Assembly: GCA_910575695.1 (NCBI GenBank)
Contig: CAJTGJ010000020.1
Location: 20,798 to 84,797, forward strand
Length of the DNA stretch: 64,000 bases
Source: Oscillospiraceae bacterium
Lineage (GTDB): Bacteria > Bacillota > Clostridia > Oscillospirales > Oscillospiraceae
Direction of reading: 5' to 3'
The position numbers and the translations under genes were made by a program. Within the stretch, counting starts at the first letter, position 1. Every line of letters starts with the position of its first letter. Positions 7,917 to 16,428 of this stretch are shown one piece after another. Under the pieces are notes generated by a model. The model searched no databases, was not told the origin of the DNA, and saw only the letters and a list, made by a program, of their open reading frames with translations.

Positions 7917-9293
7917 ATGGAAATGAAAAAGAAACGAATCATCTCCGGCATACTGTCGGCCTTGCTCGCGTTTTCCCTTGGGGGATGCCGGGCCGACGTC
8001 CCAGACACGTCGGAAAGCCCCAATAGCCCGGGCCCCAGTCCATCGCCTCCCGTACAGGAAAGCTTTCCCATCCCGGAAAATTACCCTGAATACACCGGCC
8101 AGTGGCAGGCTTCAGAGGAGCCGCTGACCGTTTATATTGATGGCATTGATAGTGTGATGGTGAACCAGCTGCCTTTGGAGAACCTTGAGGATGTTGTGTC
8201 GTATCTGGCGGGCCAGGACGTGAACATCGAATGGGTTGGCCTGCCCAAGGACAAGAGCGAAGCCGAGGCCACGCTCAGCAGGCTGCGCACAGAGCTGATC
8301 GCGGGCAAAGGGCCGGACCTGTTTCTGGCGTCCTGCCCAAGCCCATTTACGTATATCTTTGATGAGTATGCTTCCGGCTTTTTCCCGAATCCCGAAAAAA
8401 CCATGAAGATGGATGTCTTCCTGCCCCTGGACGGCCTGCTGGAAAATGCCCAGTACATGAAGGCGGACAGCCTGACCAAACCAATTCTGAATGCGGGCAG
8501 AACCCAGTCGGGGCAGGTTATCCTGCCCCTTAGCTATACCTATTATGCCATGGCCTTCAATACGGCGGATTTGCCCGACCCGGACTCCCTGCCCACCAGC
8601 TGGGACGCCCTGGTGGAGGATGACGCGCTGAAATTGGGCGACGCACCGCTGCGCAGCCTGTGCAGCGTTCCCGACCGCCTGACGGACCCTTCCACCGGCG
8701 AGCTCCTGTTCACGGAGGATGAGCTGCTCAAATGGACGACGCAGGCATATTCCGTTGTGGCGCGTTCCAATGGCCAGGAAGCCGGCGGGGCGGAGCCCCA
8801 GCTCCAGGAGGGTGTAGATTCCTTTTTTCTGTCCGGGGCGCAGTCCGGCAAGAAAACCTTTCTCCCCTCCTGGAACCGGAGCGGGGGCGTAACGGCCTTT
8901 ATTTGCTCCTTCGCGGGGGTCAACAAAAACACAACCCAGGCCAACAACGCCATGTTCCTGCTGGACGTCCTGTGCAGTGAACAGGTTATCACCGGCAAAG
9001 GCTTTCATGAGGAGCAGGGCGGGGTTACGAAGAACTATGGGTGTCTCGCTTGGCCGGTAGCGGGAATGGACGGGATCCCCATTGACAATGTTAAGGCTGT
9101 GGGCCCGGCGCGCACCCTGGTGGACCAGATGGACAGCCACATCAATGCGGTGCGGTTCTATTCCGATATGGATCATGTATTTGCGGATCTGGCTTGGATT
9201 GAAGGCTATCTCGACCAGGCGCCCAGCGACCTGGACATCCAGACCGCGGTTTCCAACGCGTACGCCGCCCTGGAAATGCTTGCGCTCGAATAG
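7917..9293 (+). CDS. ABC transporter substrate-binding lipoprotein (family 1 type)
   Basis: A 458-residue lipoprotein. It has a basic N-terminus, a hydrophobic signal and the lipobox LGGC with the lipidated Cys at residue 24, then a Pro/Ser-rich linker. The rest has the layout of extracellular solute-binding proteins family 1: a GKGPDLFLA segment around residue 130 and the FNTADLPDPDSLPTSWDALV hinge region near 215. Such proteins capture sugars or other solutes outside the membrane and hand them to the two permeases encoded next. The ligand cannot be read from the sequence. GAGGT lies 7 bases before ATG 7917. The long linker and total length are normal for gut Firmicutes. Confidence 0.85.
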   Translation: MEMKKKRIISGILSALLAFSLGGCRADVPDTSESPNSPGPSPSPPVQESFPIPENYPEYTGQWQASEEPLTVYIDGIDSVMVNQLPLENLEDVVSYLAGQDVNIEWVGLPKDKSEAEATLSRLRTELIAGKGPDLFLASCPSPFTYIFDEYASGFFPNPEKTMKMDVFLPLDGLLENAQYMKADSLTKPILNAGRTQSGQVILPLSYTYYAMAFNTADLPDPDSLPTSWDALVEDDALKLGDAPLRSLCSVPDRLTDPSTGELLFTEDELLKWTTQAYSVVARSNGQEAGGAEPQLQEGVDSFFLSGAQSGKKTFLPSWNRSGGVTAFICSFAGVNKNTTQANNAMFLLDVLCSEQVITGKGFHEEQGGVTKNYGCLAWPVAGMDGIPIDNVKAVGPARTLVDQMDSHINAVRFYSDMDHVFADLAWIEGYLDQAPSDLDIQTAVSNAYAALEMLALE

Positions 9294-9301
9294 ATGCCGT
9301 T

Positions 9302-9341
9302 AAAGCGGGGCGGGAGTGTTTTGGCTCCCGCCCCCGCTTTT
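9302..9341 (+). terminator. Strong intercistronic hairpin after the lipoprotein gene
   Basis: A 15-bp stem with one bulge (9302-9316 with 9325-9340) and an eight-base loop, eight bases after the stop codon. It probably attenuates or protects the message so that the binding protein is made in excess over the permeases, as at malE-malF; that role is inference. Confidence 0.6.
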
Positions 9342-9372
9342 GGGGGACGGTCCGCCGTCCCTAACGACCACC

Positions 9373-9405
9373 GGATGAAGCCGCGCAAACCGCGTTGCTT
9401 CATCC
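9373..9405 (+). repeat. Second intercistronic hairpin
   Basis: Inverted repeat with nine-base arms (GGATGAAGC at 9373-9381 and its complement at 9397-9405), with a further GCG/CGC pairing in the loop, between the lipoprotein and permease genes. Confidence 0.5.
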
Positions 9406-9441
9406 GTGTTGGCTGAATACTGTGAAAGGCGGTGATTCCTT

Positions 9442-10290
9442 GTGAACAGACGGTATCGGGAGGCCAGAAAGGGCTGGCTGTTGATCCTTCCGCTAATGAT
9501 CGGCTGTATGGTCTTTTATGCCATCTCATTTGGCATGGTCCTTCAATACTCTGTGACCCAAGGGGATGGGGGGATGTCCAATTATCGCGCCCTGCTGGAA
9601 AACCGGATCTTCAGGCTGGCGTTTTGGAATACCATCCGTTTTCTGTTGGCGGGCCTGCCGCTGATTATGCTGCTGGCCTACGCTGTCGCTCTGGCCTTGA
9701 AAAAATACACTCAAAAATACAATTCCCTGAAGACGGTGCTGATGCTCCCGTATGTTATGCCTGTGGTGGGGACGGTGGTTCTGGTGAAGTTCCTGTTTGC
9801 CCAATACGGCATCGTCAACCGGGGGCTGTACGCCCTGGGCCTCCCCGTTGCGGATTGGCTCAGTTCCGACAAGGCCTTTTATATTTTTCTGGCGCTGTAC
9901 CTGTGGAAAAACACCGGTTATACGGTTATTTTGCTGCTGTCCGGACTGGTCACCATTCCGGAGGACCATTATGCGGCGGCGTCCCTGGACGGCGCGTCCG
10001 CGCTTCAGCAGTTCCGTTGTATTACGGTGCCGCAAATGTGGCGGCCGGTGTTTTTTGCCGTGGTATTCTCCCTCATCAACGCCTTCAAAAGCTTTCGGGA
10101 GATATTTCTGATCGGCGGCACACACCCCAATTCCAGTGTCTATATGCTTCAGCATTTTATCAACAACAACTTTGAAAATCTGAATTACGGCAGGTTATCG
10201 GCGGCATCGGTTCTGTTGTTTCTGATTCTTACTGCGGCGTTTGCCCTGTTCTACCACTGGGTTAACCGGAAGGAGGCCTATCGGGAATGA
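9442..10290 (+). CDS. ABC transporter permease, MalF/UgpA type
   Basis: A 282-residue inner-membrane permease with six predicted helices, the first at about residues 11-32. The EAA loop that contacts the ATPase is EDHYAAASLDGASALQQFR near residue 175. It forms the translocation channel with the next gene product. GTG 9442 follows AAAGGCGGTGA. The ATG of the downstream permease overlaps its stop codon by four bases, implying coupled translation. The operon has no ATP-binding gene, so a shared MsmK/MsiK-like ATPase elsewhere is probably used. Confidence 0.9.
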   Translation: MNRRYREARKGWLLILPLMIGCMVFYAISFGMVLQYSVTQGDGGMSNYRALLENRIFRLAFWNTIRFLLAGLPLIMLLAYAVALALKKYTQKYNSLKTVLMLPYVMPVVGTVVLVKFLFAQYGIVNRGLYALGLPVADWLSSDKAFYIFLALYLWKNTGYTVILLLSGLVTIPEDHYAAASLDGASALQQFRCITVPQMWRPVFFAVVFSLINAFKSFREIFLIGGTHPNSSVYMLQHFINNNFENLNYGRLSAASVLLFLILTAAFALFYHWVNRKEAYRE

Positions 10291-11069
10291 AAAAACGGCT
10301 GTGGTCTGGCCTGCGGGGCGTGTTCCCGCTGCTCCTCGTCCTTTTATGCGCCGCCCCCTATTGCTATGTCCTGCTGCGGAGCTTCTGGACGGCAGAGGGC
10401 GTGACCTTCCAGTACTATTACGACGTGTTCCTGAGCAGCCCCCAGTACCTGTTTCGGTTCTGGAAAAGCCTGCTCCTCAGCTGCTGCATTGCGTTGGGGC
10501 AGGTGCTGGTTTCCGTGCTGGCCGGCTACGGCTTCGCAAAGCACCGGTTCCCCGGGCGGAGGGTTCTGCAGTTTTTCCTGTTGGTCATGATGATCCTGCC
10601 TCTCCAGGTCACCCTTGTGCCCAACTATATCGTGCTGGAACGGCTGAACCTGCTGAACACCTATTACGCGTTGCTTCTGCCCGCCATATTCCTCCCCTTG
10701 GGAGCCTTTATTATGACACAGGGCTTTCTTGCTATACCCAAGGAGATCCTTGAGGCGGCGGAGCTGGACGGCTGCGGCCTGTTCACCATTCTGCTGCGGA
10801 TCGCCCTGCCCATGAATAAGAGCGGGCTGGTCTGCACCATGCTCCTGTCCTTCCTGGATTCCTGGAATATGGTAGAGCAGCCCATGACCTATCTGAAGGG
10901 CATTGAGCAGTATCCCATTTCCGTGGCGCTGGTCTCTGTCCCCCCCGGGGATGCTGCGATGCAGCTGGTGTGCTGTGTCCTTGTGGCGCTACCGCCGCTG
11001 CTGCTGTTTGCCTGCTTCAGCGGGGATCTGGTGGAAGGCGTTGCTCTGGCCAAAGGAGAGATCAAATGA
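10287..11069 (+). CDS. ABC transporter permease, MalG/UgpE type
   Basis: A 260-residue permease with six predicted helices, partner of the preceding MalF-type subunit. The EAA loop is ILEAAELDGCGLFTILLRI around residue 152. It is typical of carbohydrate-uptake class 1 transporters and somewhat shorter at the N-terminus than E. coli MalG. Its ATG overlaps the upstream TGA and its own TGA overlaps the next ATG (both ATGA), so three genes are translationally coupled. Confidence 0.9.
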   Translation: MKKRLWSGLRGVFPLLLVLLCAAPYCYVLLRSFWTAEGVTFQYYYDVFLSSPQYLFRFWKSLLLSCCIALGQVLVSVLAGYGFAKHRFPGRRVLQFFLLVMMILPLQVTLVPNYIVLERLNLLNTYYALLLPAIFLPLGAFIMTQGFLAIPKEILEAAELDGCGLFTILLRIALPMNKSGLVCTMLLSFLDSWNMVEQPMTYLKGIEQYPISVALVSVPPGDAAMQLVCCVLVALPPLLLFACFSGDLVEGVALAKGEIK

Positions 11070-12139
11070 AAAAGACAGCTTTTTGCGTGTTTGGGCTGAC
11101 GTTATGGATGCTGGCGCTGTGTACCGTCCTTTCCGTAAAAATTGAGGCGCTGATGACTGCGGAGGTGGTCGTTTTCCGGCCACCGGACACCGGTTCATAT
11201 ATTCAAGTATTATTGCCCATCGACGTCCTCTTTTGTGAGGACGGCCAGGAGCACGTGTACACGGTCATGCCGGCGTCCAGCTGGAAAAAGGGGAATCAGA
11301 TCATGGAGCTGGGCAGCGAGAATTTCAGCGTTGACTATGAATGGAAGCGAATTACAGCTGCTTATAGTGAAAAATATATCCTGTACAGCACGAAACCGCT
11401 GTGTGCTGGCTCCTTCGTCCAATCGCAGAATAAGAAAAGCTACGCCGACGACTGTTATCTGGCCCTTTATGACGGCGGTGCGCCCGCGCTCAAACAGTCG
11501 CGTCAGGGCCTGGTTCTGGAGGCGCAGACGCAAGACGCTCTTCTCCTGTCCGCGAAGCAGGTGGAACACCCCTTTATGGAGAAGCAGGTTTGGGAGAAAT
11601 TAGCAAAAATAGAAGATTTATCAGATTACCAGGGCGCGGTTGAATGGAACGGCGCAAAGAAGCGGGTTTACAGTCTGTCGGATTTGGAGCTGTTCCTGAA
11701 GAATCTGCCGCTTGTGGCTGTACTGCTGAGCTTCATTCTGTTTTCCAGCGCCCTGCTGATATGTTCCTGCCTCCTCGTTCGAGATGTTCCAGGAAACCGG
11801 AAGCGGCTGCTTGCAAACCTTATCCTCATTGTTCTTTTAACGATTGGCATACCGGTTGTCGTGAACGCCATCCATCTTCCCGCTTCGCTGCTGCCCCGGA
11901 GAAACATTTTGGAGTGGAGCCATTACACCCAAGAGCTGCGCCAGATATTGGGCGCTTTGAACCGTCTGCCGTCTTCTGTCCCCATGGTTCAAACGCTTTT
12001 GGCCTCCGCCAAACAGACACGCTTCTTGGTCATGGGGATTTTATCTGCCGGACTGTTCTTTACCGGGGCTACAGCTGCGGCGGAGCTTTACGCGGCCCGC
12101 AGGAGCAGGCAAGGGACAGAAAGTTCCGATAATGAGTAG
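11066..12139 (+). CDS. Membrane protein of unknown function, fourth gene of ABC operon
   Basis: A 357-residue protein starting MKKTAFCVFGLTLWML with an N-terminal membrane segment. An extracytoplasmic domain of about 190 residues follows (about 30-220), rich in Tyr and Lys. Three hydrophobic helices follow, near residues 227-252, 265-285 and 325-345. I recognise no family. ATG 11066 overlaps the permease stop codon, with AAAGGAGAG just before it, so it is certainly part of the importer operon. It may be an accessory factor for substrate handling or signalling; this is a guess from position only. Confidence 0.75.
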   Translation: MKKTAFCVFGLTLWMLALCTVLSVKIEALMTAEVVVFRPPDTGSYIQVLLPIDVLFCEDGQEHVYTVMPASSWKKGNQIMELGSENFSVDYEWKRITAAYSEKYILYSTKPLCAGSFVQSQNKKSYADDCYLALYDGGAPALKQSRQGLVLEAQTQDALLLSAKQVEHPFMEKQVWEKLAKIEDLSDYQGAVEWNGAKKRVYSLSDLELFLKNLPLVAVLLSFILFSSALLICSCLLVRDVPGNRKRLLANLILIVLLTIGIPVVVNAIHLPASLLPRRNILEWSHYTQELRQILGALNRLPSSVPMVQTLLASAKQTRFLVMGILSAGLFFTGATAAAELYAARRSRQGTESSDNE

Positions 12140-12164
12140 CGAATTATTCGAGATCGCGGACAGA

Positions 12165-12184
12165 TTATCAGAAATTTCCGATAA
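12165..12184. repeat. 20-bp near-palindrome
   Basis: TTATCAGAAATTTCCGATAA has a single mismatched pair. It lies 25 bases after the importer operon. It could be an operator or the base of a terminator structure. Confidence 0.4.
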
Positions 12185-12198
12185 AATGTGCAGGCAGG

Positions 12199-12230
12199 GC
12201 ATCGGAATATCCTTTTGGATTTTCCGATGC
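12199..12230 (+). terminator. Hairpin with TTTT loop after the importer operon
   Basis: A 14-bp stem with one T-T mismatch (12199-12212 with 12217-12230) closed by a TTTT loop. There is no clear T-run after it. Confidence 0.5.
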
Positions 12231-12242
12231 AGCTTGTTGGGG

Positions 12243-12281
12243 TTCCCCCAGACTGTGCCAAGAGACAACAGTCTGGGGGAA
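12243..12281. terminator. Second strong hairpin before the epimerase gene
   Basis: A perfect 14-bp stem (12243-12256 with 12268-12281) and an 11-base loop. There is no T-run on the plus strand. It is the third inverted repeat in 120 bases. Confidence 0.5.
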
Positions 12282-12316
12282 ATTGTGTCAAAACACTATG
12301 CGAAAGGATATTATCA

Positions 12317-12325
12317 TGGTATAAT
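12317..12325 (+). promoter_or_regulatory. Extended -10 promoter of the epimerase gene
   Basis: TGGTATAAT is an extended -10 element 31 bases before the ATG. No good -35 is present. Confidence 0.55.
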
Positions 12326-12355
12326 AAGGGAAGCAAAAAACGGGAGGTATTCACC

Positions 12356-13237
12356 ATGCAGTTCACCCTTCAAAAAGGCCCCCTCAGCGCCGCTGTGGAC
12401 ACCAAAGGCGGCGAGCTTATCTCCTTCAGGGACGGCGCCGGGACGGAATATATCTGGAACGGCGACCCGGCCTACTGGTCCGGCCGCAACCCCATCCTGT
12501 TCCCCATCGTAGGCAGTTTAAAGCACGGCCGGGTGCGCATCAACGGGCAGGAATACGAAATGGCCCGCCACGGCTTCGCCCGCCGGAGCGAATTTACTCT
12601 GGCGGAACAGGGGGCGGACTTCGCCGTGCTGGAGCTCCGGGAAAGCCCGGACACCCTGGCCCGCTACCCCTTCCCCTTCCTGCTCCGGGTGCGGCACCAG
12701 CTTCTGGAGGACGGCTTCTCCACCACCTTTGAGGTGGTGAACACCGGGGACGGCCCCCTGCCCTACTGCGTGGGCGCCCATACCGCCTTCAACTGCCCCC
12801 TCCACCAGGGGGAGCGCTTCGAGGACTACCGCCTGATCTTCGACCAGACGGAGGACGCCCAGTCCCTGGCCCTGACGCCGGAAGGCCTGCTGGCCCCGGG
12901 GAAGCGGGCGCCCATCCTCCAGGGGCCGGACACCATCCCCCTGAGCCACGAGCCCTTCGACAAGCTGGACACCCTGATCTTCGACGGCCTGCGCTCCAAG
13001 GGCGTGCGCCTGGTCCACAAGGACACCGGGCACGGCGTCCACATGGCCTTCGAGGACTTCCCCATGATCGCCTTCTGGACCGCTGCCCACGCCAACGCCC
13101 CCTACATCTGCCTGGAGCCCTGGCACGGCTGTGCCGCCTGGGATGACGAGAGCGGCGGATTTACCGATAAGCCCTACTGCGTCACCCTCCAGCCCGGGGA
13201 GCGCCGGGCGCTGGCCTTCACCGTCCGGACCGTTTAG
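12356..13237 (+). CDS. Aldose 1-epimerase family protein
   Basis: A 293-residue protein of the galactose mutarotase superfamily, LacX/YeaD-like branch. Early motifs are GGELISFRDG and EYIWNGDPAYW. It then shows NPILFPIVGSLKHG, MARHGFARRSEF with the conserved His and Arg, HTAFNCPL near residue 140, and LEPWHG near the C-terminus with the catalytic-type Glu. Members interconvert sugar anomers. The exact substrate is not predictable. ATG 12356 has GGGAGGT 7 bases upstream, and the longer frame back to 12188 runs through hairpins and was rejected. It is transcribed separately from the sugar importer but may be functionally related. Confidence 0.85.
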   Translation: MQFTLQKGPLSAAVDTKGGELISFRDGAGTEYIWNGDPAYWSGRNPILFPIVGSLKHGRVRINGQEYEMARHGFARRSEFTLAEQGADFAVLELRESPDTLARYPFPFLLRVRHQLLEDGFSTTFEVVNTGDGPLPYCVGAHTAFNCPLHQGERFEDYRLIFDQTEDAQSLALTPEGLLAPGKRAPILQGPDTIPLSHEPFDKLDTLIFDGLRSKGVRLVHKDTGHGVHMAFEDFPMIAFWTAAHANAPYICLEPWHGCAAWDDESGGFTDKPYCVTLQPGERRALAFTVRTV

Positions 13238-13330
13238 AAACCATTAAGTTTTTCTGAAAAAGTCCATAATCCAATGGACATCCGGGGCTGTTTTGTGGTA
13301 TGCTTTTGCCAACGAAAGGAGTTGTTTTTT

Positions 13331-13675
13331 ATGATCGTCCGGCGCAGCGTCCCCACGTGCGTGATTTTGTCCATTGTTACCTGTGGCCTCTATATGCTGT
13401 ACTGGTTCGTCTGCGTCACCAACGAGGCTGACGCAGTCACCGAGGAGTACGGCCCCGGCGGCGGGATGTCCCTGCTGCTCACCATCATCACCTGCGGTAT
13501 CTACGGCGTCTACTGGGGCTGGAAGATGGGTGACAAGCTGGATGCCTCCCGGGCCCGCCACGGCGTGGTTCCCGGCTCCTTTGCCATCCTGTTCCTGCTG
13601 CTCAACCTGTTTGGCCTGTCCGTCGTCACCCTGGCCATCGTGCAGAGTGAGCTGAACCACTACTCCCCCAACTGA
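13331..13675 (+). CDS. DUF4234 family membrane protein
   Basis: A 114-residue protein with three hydrophobic helices. The duplicated motif TCGLYMLYWF and TCGIYGVYW, each a helix ending in Gly-x-Tyr-x-x-Tyr-Trp, is the signature of DUF4234. Function is unknown. ATG 13331 follows AAAGGAG. Its stop codon overlaps the ATG of the next gene by one base (TGATG), so the two form an operon. Confidence 0.8.
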   Translation: MIVRRSVPTCVILSIVTCGLYMLYWFVCVTNEADAVTEEYGPGGGMSLLLTIITCGIYGVYWGWKMGDKLDASRARHGVVPGSFAILFLLLNLFGLSVVTLAIVQSELNHYSPN

Positions 13676-14049
13676 TGGAGCGCACCCGGCTGCGCCGTTT
13701 GGGCGGGGGCTGCGCCCTGCTGCTGGCGGCGGGGCTGGGCTACGCCCTCTGGGTGCGGCTCACCGGACTGGCCATCCCCTGCCCCTTCCGGGCGGTGACC
13801 GGGCTGCTGTGCCCCGGCTGCGGGGTGACCCGGCTGTGTCTGGCCCTGCTCCGGGGGGATTTTCCGGCGGCGTGGAGCGCCAACCCTGTTCTGCTGCTCC
13901 TGCTGCCAGTGCTGGCGGCGCTGGCGGTCCGGATGGCCGTCCGGTACGTCCGGGAGGGCCGCACCGCCGGACCACGCTGGGAAAGCGCCCTGCTTTGGGC
14001 CGCTGTGGGCCTGTTGGTGGCCTGGGGCGTAGTACGCAACCTGATCTGA
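13675..14049 (+). CDS. DUF2752 family membrane protein
   Basis: A 124-residue protein. The motif CPGCGVTRLCLALLRGDF around residue 45, between hydrophobic segments, is diagnostic of DUF2752. Two or three membrane helices are predicted and no enzymatic role is known. It is translated directly after the DUF4234 gene, and a bidirectional terminator follows. The paired cysteines face the end of the first helix and might bind metal or heme; that is speculation. Confidence 0.85.
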   Translation: MERTRLRRLGGGCALLLAAGLGYALWVRLTGLAIPCPFRAVTGLLCPGCGVTRLCLALLRGDFPAAWSANPVLLLLLPVLAALAVRMAVRYVREGRTAGPRWESALLWAAVGLLVAWGVVRNLI

Positions 14050-14055
14050 ACAAAA

Positions 14056-14090
14056 AAGTCCGTCTCGACTGGGTCGAGACGGACTTTCTC
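14056..14090. terminator. Bidirectional terminator
   Basis: A 14-bp stem (14056-14069 with 14073-14086) between convergent genes. Six A residues stand on the left side and a T-rich stretch on the right. Confidence 0.85.
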
Positions 14091-15289
14091 TATTCTTTCC
14101 CCTTCAATCCATACATCCGGGCCAGCTCCCGGAACCGGGGCAGGGACTGCTCCACCCGGCTGGTGGGCACACAGTAGGCAATCCGCACGTAGCCGGGACA
14201 GGCAAAGCTCCCCGTGTCCGGGAACAGCAAATCCAGCTTCATGGCCTTCCGACTGAAGGCGGCGGCATCCGGCTCCGGGGACTTTACCAGCAGGTAGAAC
14301 GTCCCCTCCGGCCTGACGCACTGGAAGCCCATGGCGGTGAGGTTGTCATACAGCAGGTTCCGGTTGACGGTGTAGGCGGTCAGATCGCTGACCAAGCCGT
14401 CACAGGCAGCGGCAACCTGCTGGAAGATGCTGGGGGCGTTGATATGGCCCACACACCGTCCCGCCCCTGCCACGGCCTGGTATACCCCGTCGTGATCCTC
14501 CATGGACGGTGGCACCAGCACATAGCCGATACGCTCCCCCGGCAGGGATATGGCCTTGCTGTAGGAGTAGCACACCAGGGTGTTTTCGTAGCAGTGGGGC
14601 ACCCAGGGTACCTCCACCCCGTCGTACACCACCTCCCGGTAGGGCTCGTCGGAGATGAGGTAGATAGGCGCGCCGTACTCCTTCCCCTTCCGCCGGAGCA
14701 GGACGGCCAGGGCCTCCAGGTTTTCCCGGGGATAGACCACGCCGCTGGGGTTGTTGGGGGAGTTGATAACAATCCCTTTCACATGGGAATCCAGCGCCCC
14801 TCCAATGGCAGGAATATCCAGGCGGAAGGTGTCCCGCGCTGCGGGCACCTCCACCACCTGCGCCCCGGCCCCCTCGATGAAGATCCGGTATTCGGTGAAA
14901 TAGGGGGTAATGACCATGAATTTGTCCCCGGGACAGCACAGCCCCTTCAGACAGGCGCACAGCGCCGGGGCCGCGCCGCAGGTGAGAAACAGGTCGCTCC
15001 CCGCGCACCCGGCGTCAAAGCGGCGGTTCAGCGAAGCCGCGATGGTATTGCGCGCCTCCAGGTCCCCGGAGGCGCTGGTGTAAGCATGGATGGCGTCCCG
15101 GTTTTCCCCGGACAGTATGTCCATTATCACCTGATTCACCCGGGCCGGAGGGGGCACGGAGGGGTTGCCCAAGGCAAAGTCCAGCACATTTTCCGCCCCG
15201 ATCTCAGCGCCCCGCTTCTTTCCATATTCAAACAGCACCCGCATGGGATTGCCCTGGGCCCCCAGCTGGCGCATGGCTTCCGAAACCAT
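14090..15289 (-). CDS. PLP-dependent aminotransferase, class I/II
   Basis: A fold-type I aminotransferase of about 399 residues. It has the substrate/cofactor loop INSPNNPSG near residue 170, DEP before the cofactor-binding Tyr, and the Schiff-base lysine in SYSKAISLPGERIG. The C-terminal Arg that holds the substrate carboxylate lies in GYVRIAYC. Family members transfer amino groups between amino and keto acids. The specificity (Asp, Ala or aromatic) is not clear. Three in-frame ATGs occur at 15298, 15295 and 15289; GGGAAGG lies 9 bases before 15289, so I prefer that one. It is monocistronic. Confidence 0.85.
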   Translation of the reverse strand: MVSEAMRQLGAQGNPMRVLFEYGKKRGAEIGAENVLDFALGNPSVPPPARVNQVIMDILSGENRDAIHAYTSASGDLEARNTIAASLNRRFDAGCAGSDLFLTCGAAPALCACLKGLCCPGDKFMVITPYFTEYRIFIEGAGAQVVEVPAARDTFRLDIPAIGGALDSHVKGIVINSPNNPSGVVYPRENLEALAVLLRRKGKEYGAPIYLISDEPYREVVYDGVEVPWVPHCYENTLVCYSYSKAISLPGERIGYVLVPPSMEDHDGVYQAVAGAGRCVGHINAPSIFQQVAAACDGLVSDLTAYTVNRNLLYDNLTAMGFQCVRPEGTFYLLVKSPEPDAAAFSRKAMKLDLLFPDTGSFACPGYVRIAYCVPTSRVEQSLPRFRELARMYGLKGKE

Positions 15290-15401
15290 TTCCATCATCC
15301 TTCCCGCAGCCCTCTGCCCTTAGTGCATCCGCATTAAAGCAGCAAAGCGCCGCTCCCACATTATGCTATACCGCGCCGGTCTTTGCAAGGCGGCCTGCCG
15401 C

Positions 15402-16202
15402 TCAGACCAGCCGCAAAATCGCCTTGGCCACGCCGTCGCGGCCGTTTGTGTCCGTCACCAGCGCGGCAGCGGCCTTTACCTCGTCCGTGGCGTTGCCCAT
15501 GGCCACCGGACAGCCCACCGCCCGGAGCATGGCCAGATCGTTGTCACTGTCCCCCACGGCGGCGATCTCCTCCGGGGCGACGCCCCACTCCTCCCCCAGC
15601 AGACACAGGGCCCTCCCCTTGTCTGCGCCCTGGGCCAGCACCTCAAAATTGTCCCGCCCGGAGCTGGTGAGGGACAGCCCCGGCATCCTCTCCAGACGCT
15701 CCAGCAGAGGGGGGAACCGCCGGGGGTCGCCCATGGCAAATACCTTGGTGAGGGGCTGTCCGTGGGCCTGGAGCCACCCGGGCAGATCCTCCGCCACGAT
15801 GGTGGTGTCCAGATAGGGCGCAAAGGGATAGGTCTCCTGGAAAAAGGCCCGGGAATAGGGGTCCAGCAGGTTGCATTCCCCGGCGAACACCATGCACCCC
15901 AGCTCCTTATCCCGCAAAAGCTCCAGTACGTCCCGCCCCAGCCCCTCCGGGATGTCCCAGCGGCGCAGATGCCGTCCGTCCTCCATGGCCGCGATGGCCG
16001 CGCCTCCCAGGCACACCGCCTTGCTGTCACACCCCGCCAGCCGGGTAAACCACACGGCCTCCGGCGCGCTGCGCCCGGTGGCGATGACCACCTTGACTCC
16101 CCGCTCCCTGGCCCGGCGGATGGCGCCCACCGTCTCCCGGGACACCTCGCCCCCGGGCGTCAGCAGCGTCCCGTCTATGTCCAGCGCGATCATTCGTATC
16201 AT
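15402..16202 (-). CDS. HAD superfamily hydrolase, Cof type
   Basis: A 266-residue haloacid-dehalogenase-like phosphatase of the Cof/YwpJ branch. Motif I is IALDIDGTLL at residues 5-14 with both aspartates. Motif II is VVIATGRS, and the later lysine lies in the KVFAMGD/ADKG region. Motif IV is AVGDSDNDLAML. The cap domain lies between motifs II and III. Such enzymes dephosphorylate small sugar or cofactor phosphates. ATG 16202 follows GGAGG by 8 bases; the longer open frame to 16562 overlaps the TetR gene and was rejected. Confidence 0.85.
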   Translation of the reverse strand: MIRMIALDIDGTLLTPGGEVSRETVGAIRRARERGVKVVIATGRSAPEAVWFTRLAGCDSKAVCLGGAAIAAMEDGRHLRRWDIPEGLGRDVLELLRDKELGCMVFAGECNLLDPYSRAFFQETYPFAPYLDTTIVAEDLPGWLQAHGQPLTKVFAMGDPRRFPPLLERLERMPGLSLTSSGRDNFEVLAQGADKGRALCLLGEEWGVAPEEIAAVGDSDNDLAMLRAVGCPVAMGNATDEVKAAAALVTDTNGRDGVAKAILRLV

Positions 16203-16377
16203 TTCCGCATCCTCCGTTCCCCCCGTTTTTTTCAGTATACCGCATTTTCCCCTGTCTTTCAAGCCGTGCCGCCGAAAATCCGCCTGCGGGAGCGGATATT
16301 GTGCACCCCGCACAGTGTACGCCCCTGCAGGTTTGAAACGGCGAGCCTTGATTCCCCTGCCGCCGGATTTTGGGGTC

Positions 16378-16394
16378 TTGACCAATTTGGTCAA
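16378..16394. promoter_or_regulatory. Palindromic operator of the TetR/ABC operon
   Basis: TTGACCAATTTGGTCAA has perfect 8-base arms around a single T. It starts with a -35-like TTGACC, 34 bases before the regulator's GTG start. Its size and position are those of a TetR-family autoregulatory site; binding is inferred. Confidence 0.65.
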
Positions 16395-16428
16395 CGGCGG
16401 TAAGGTAGGGTGGAAGGGAGGGAACGCC

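Noticed and set aside
12188..12355. N-terminal extension of the epimerase frame
   Set aside because: Runs through two hairpins and has no family sequence; ATG 12356 is well supported.
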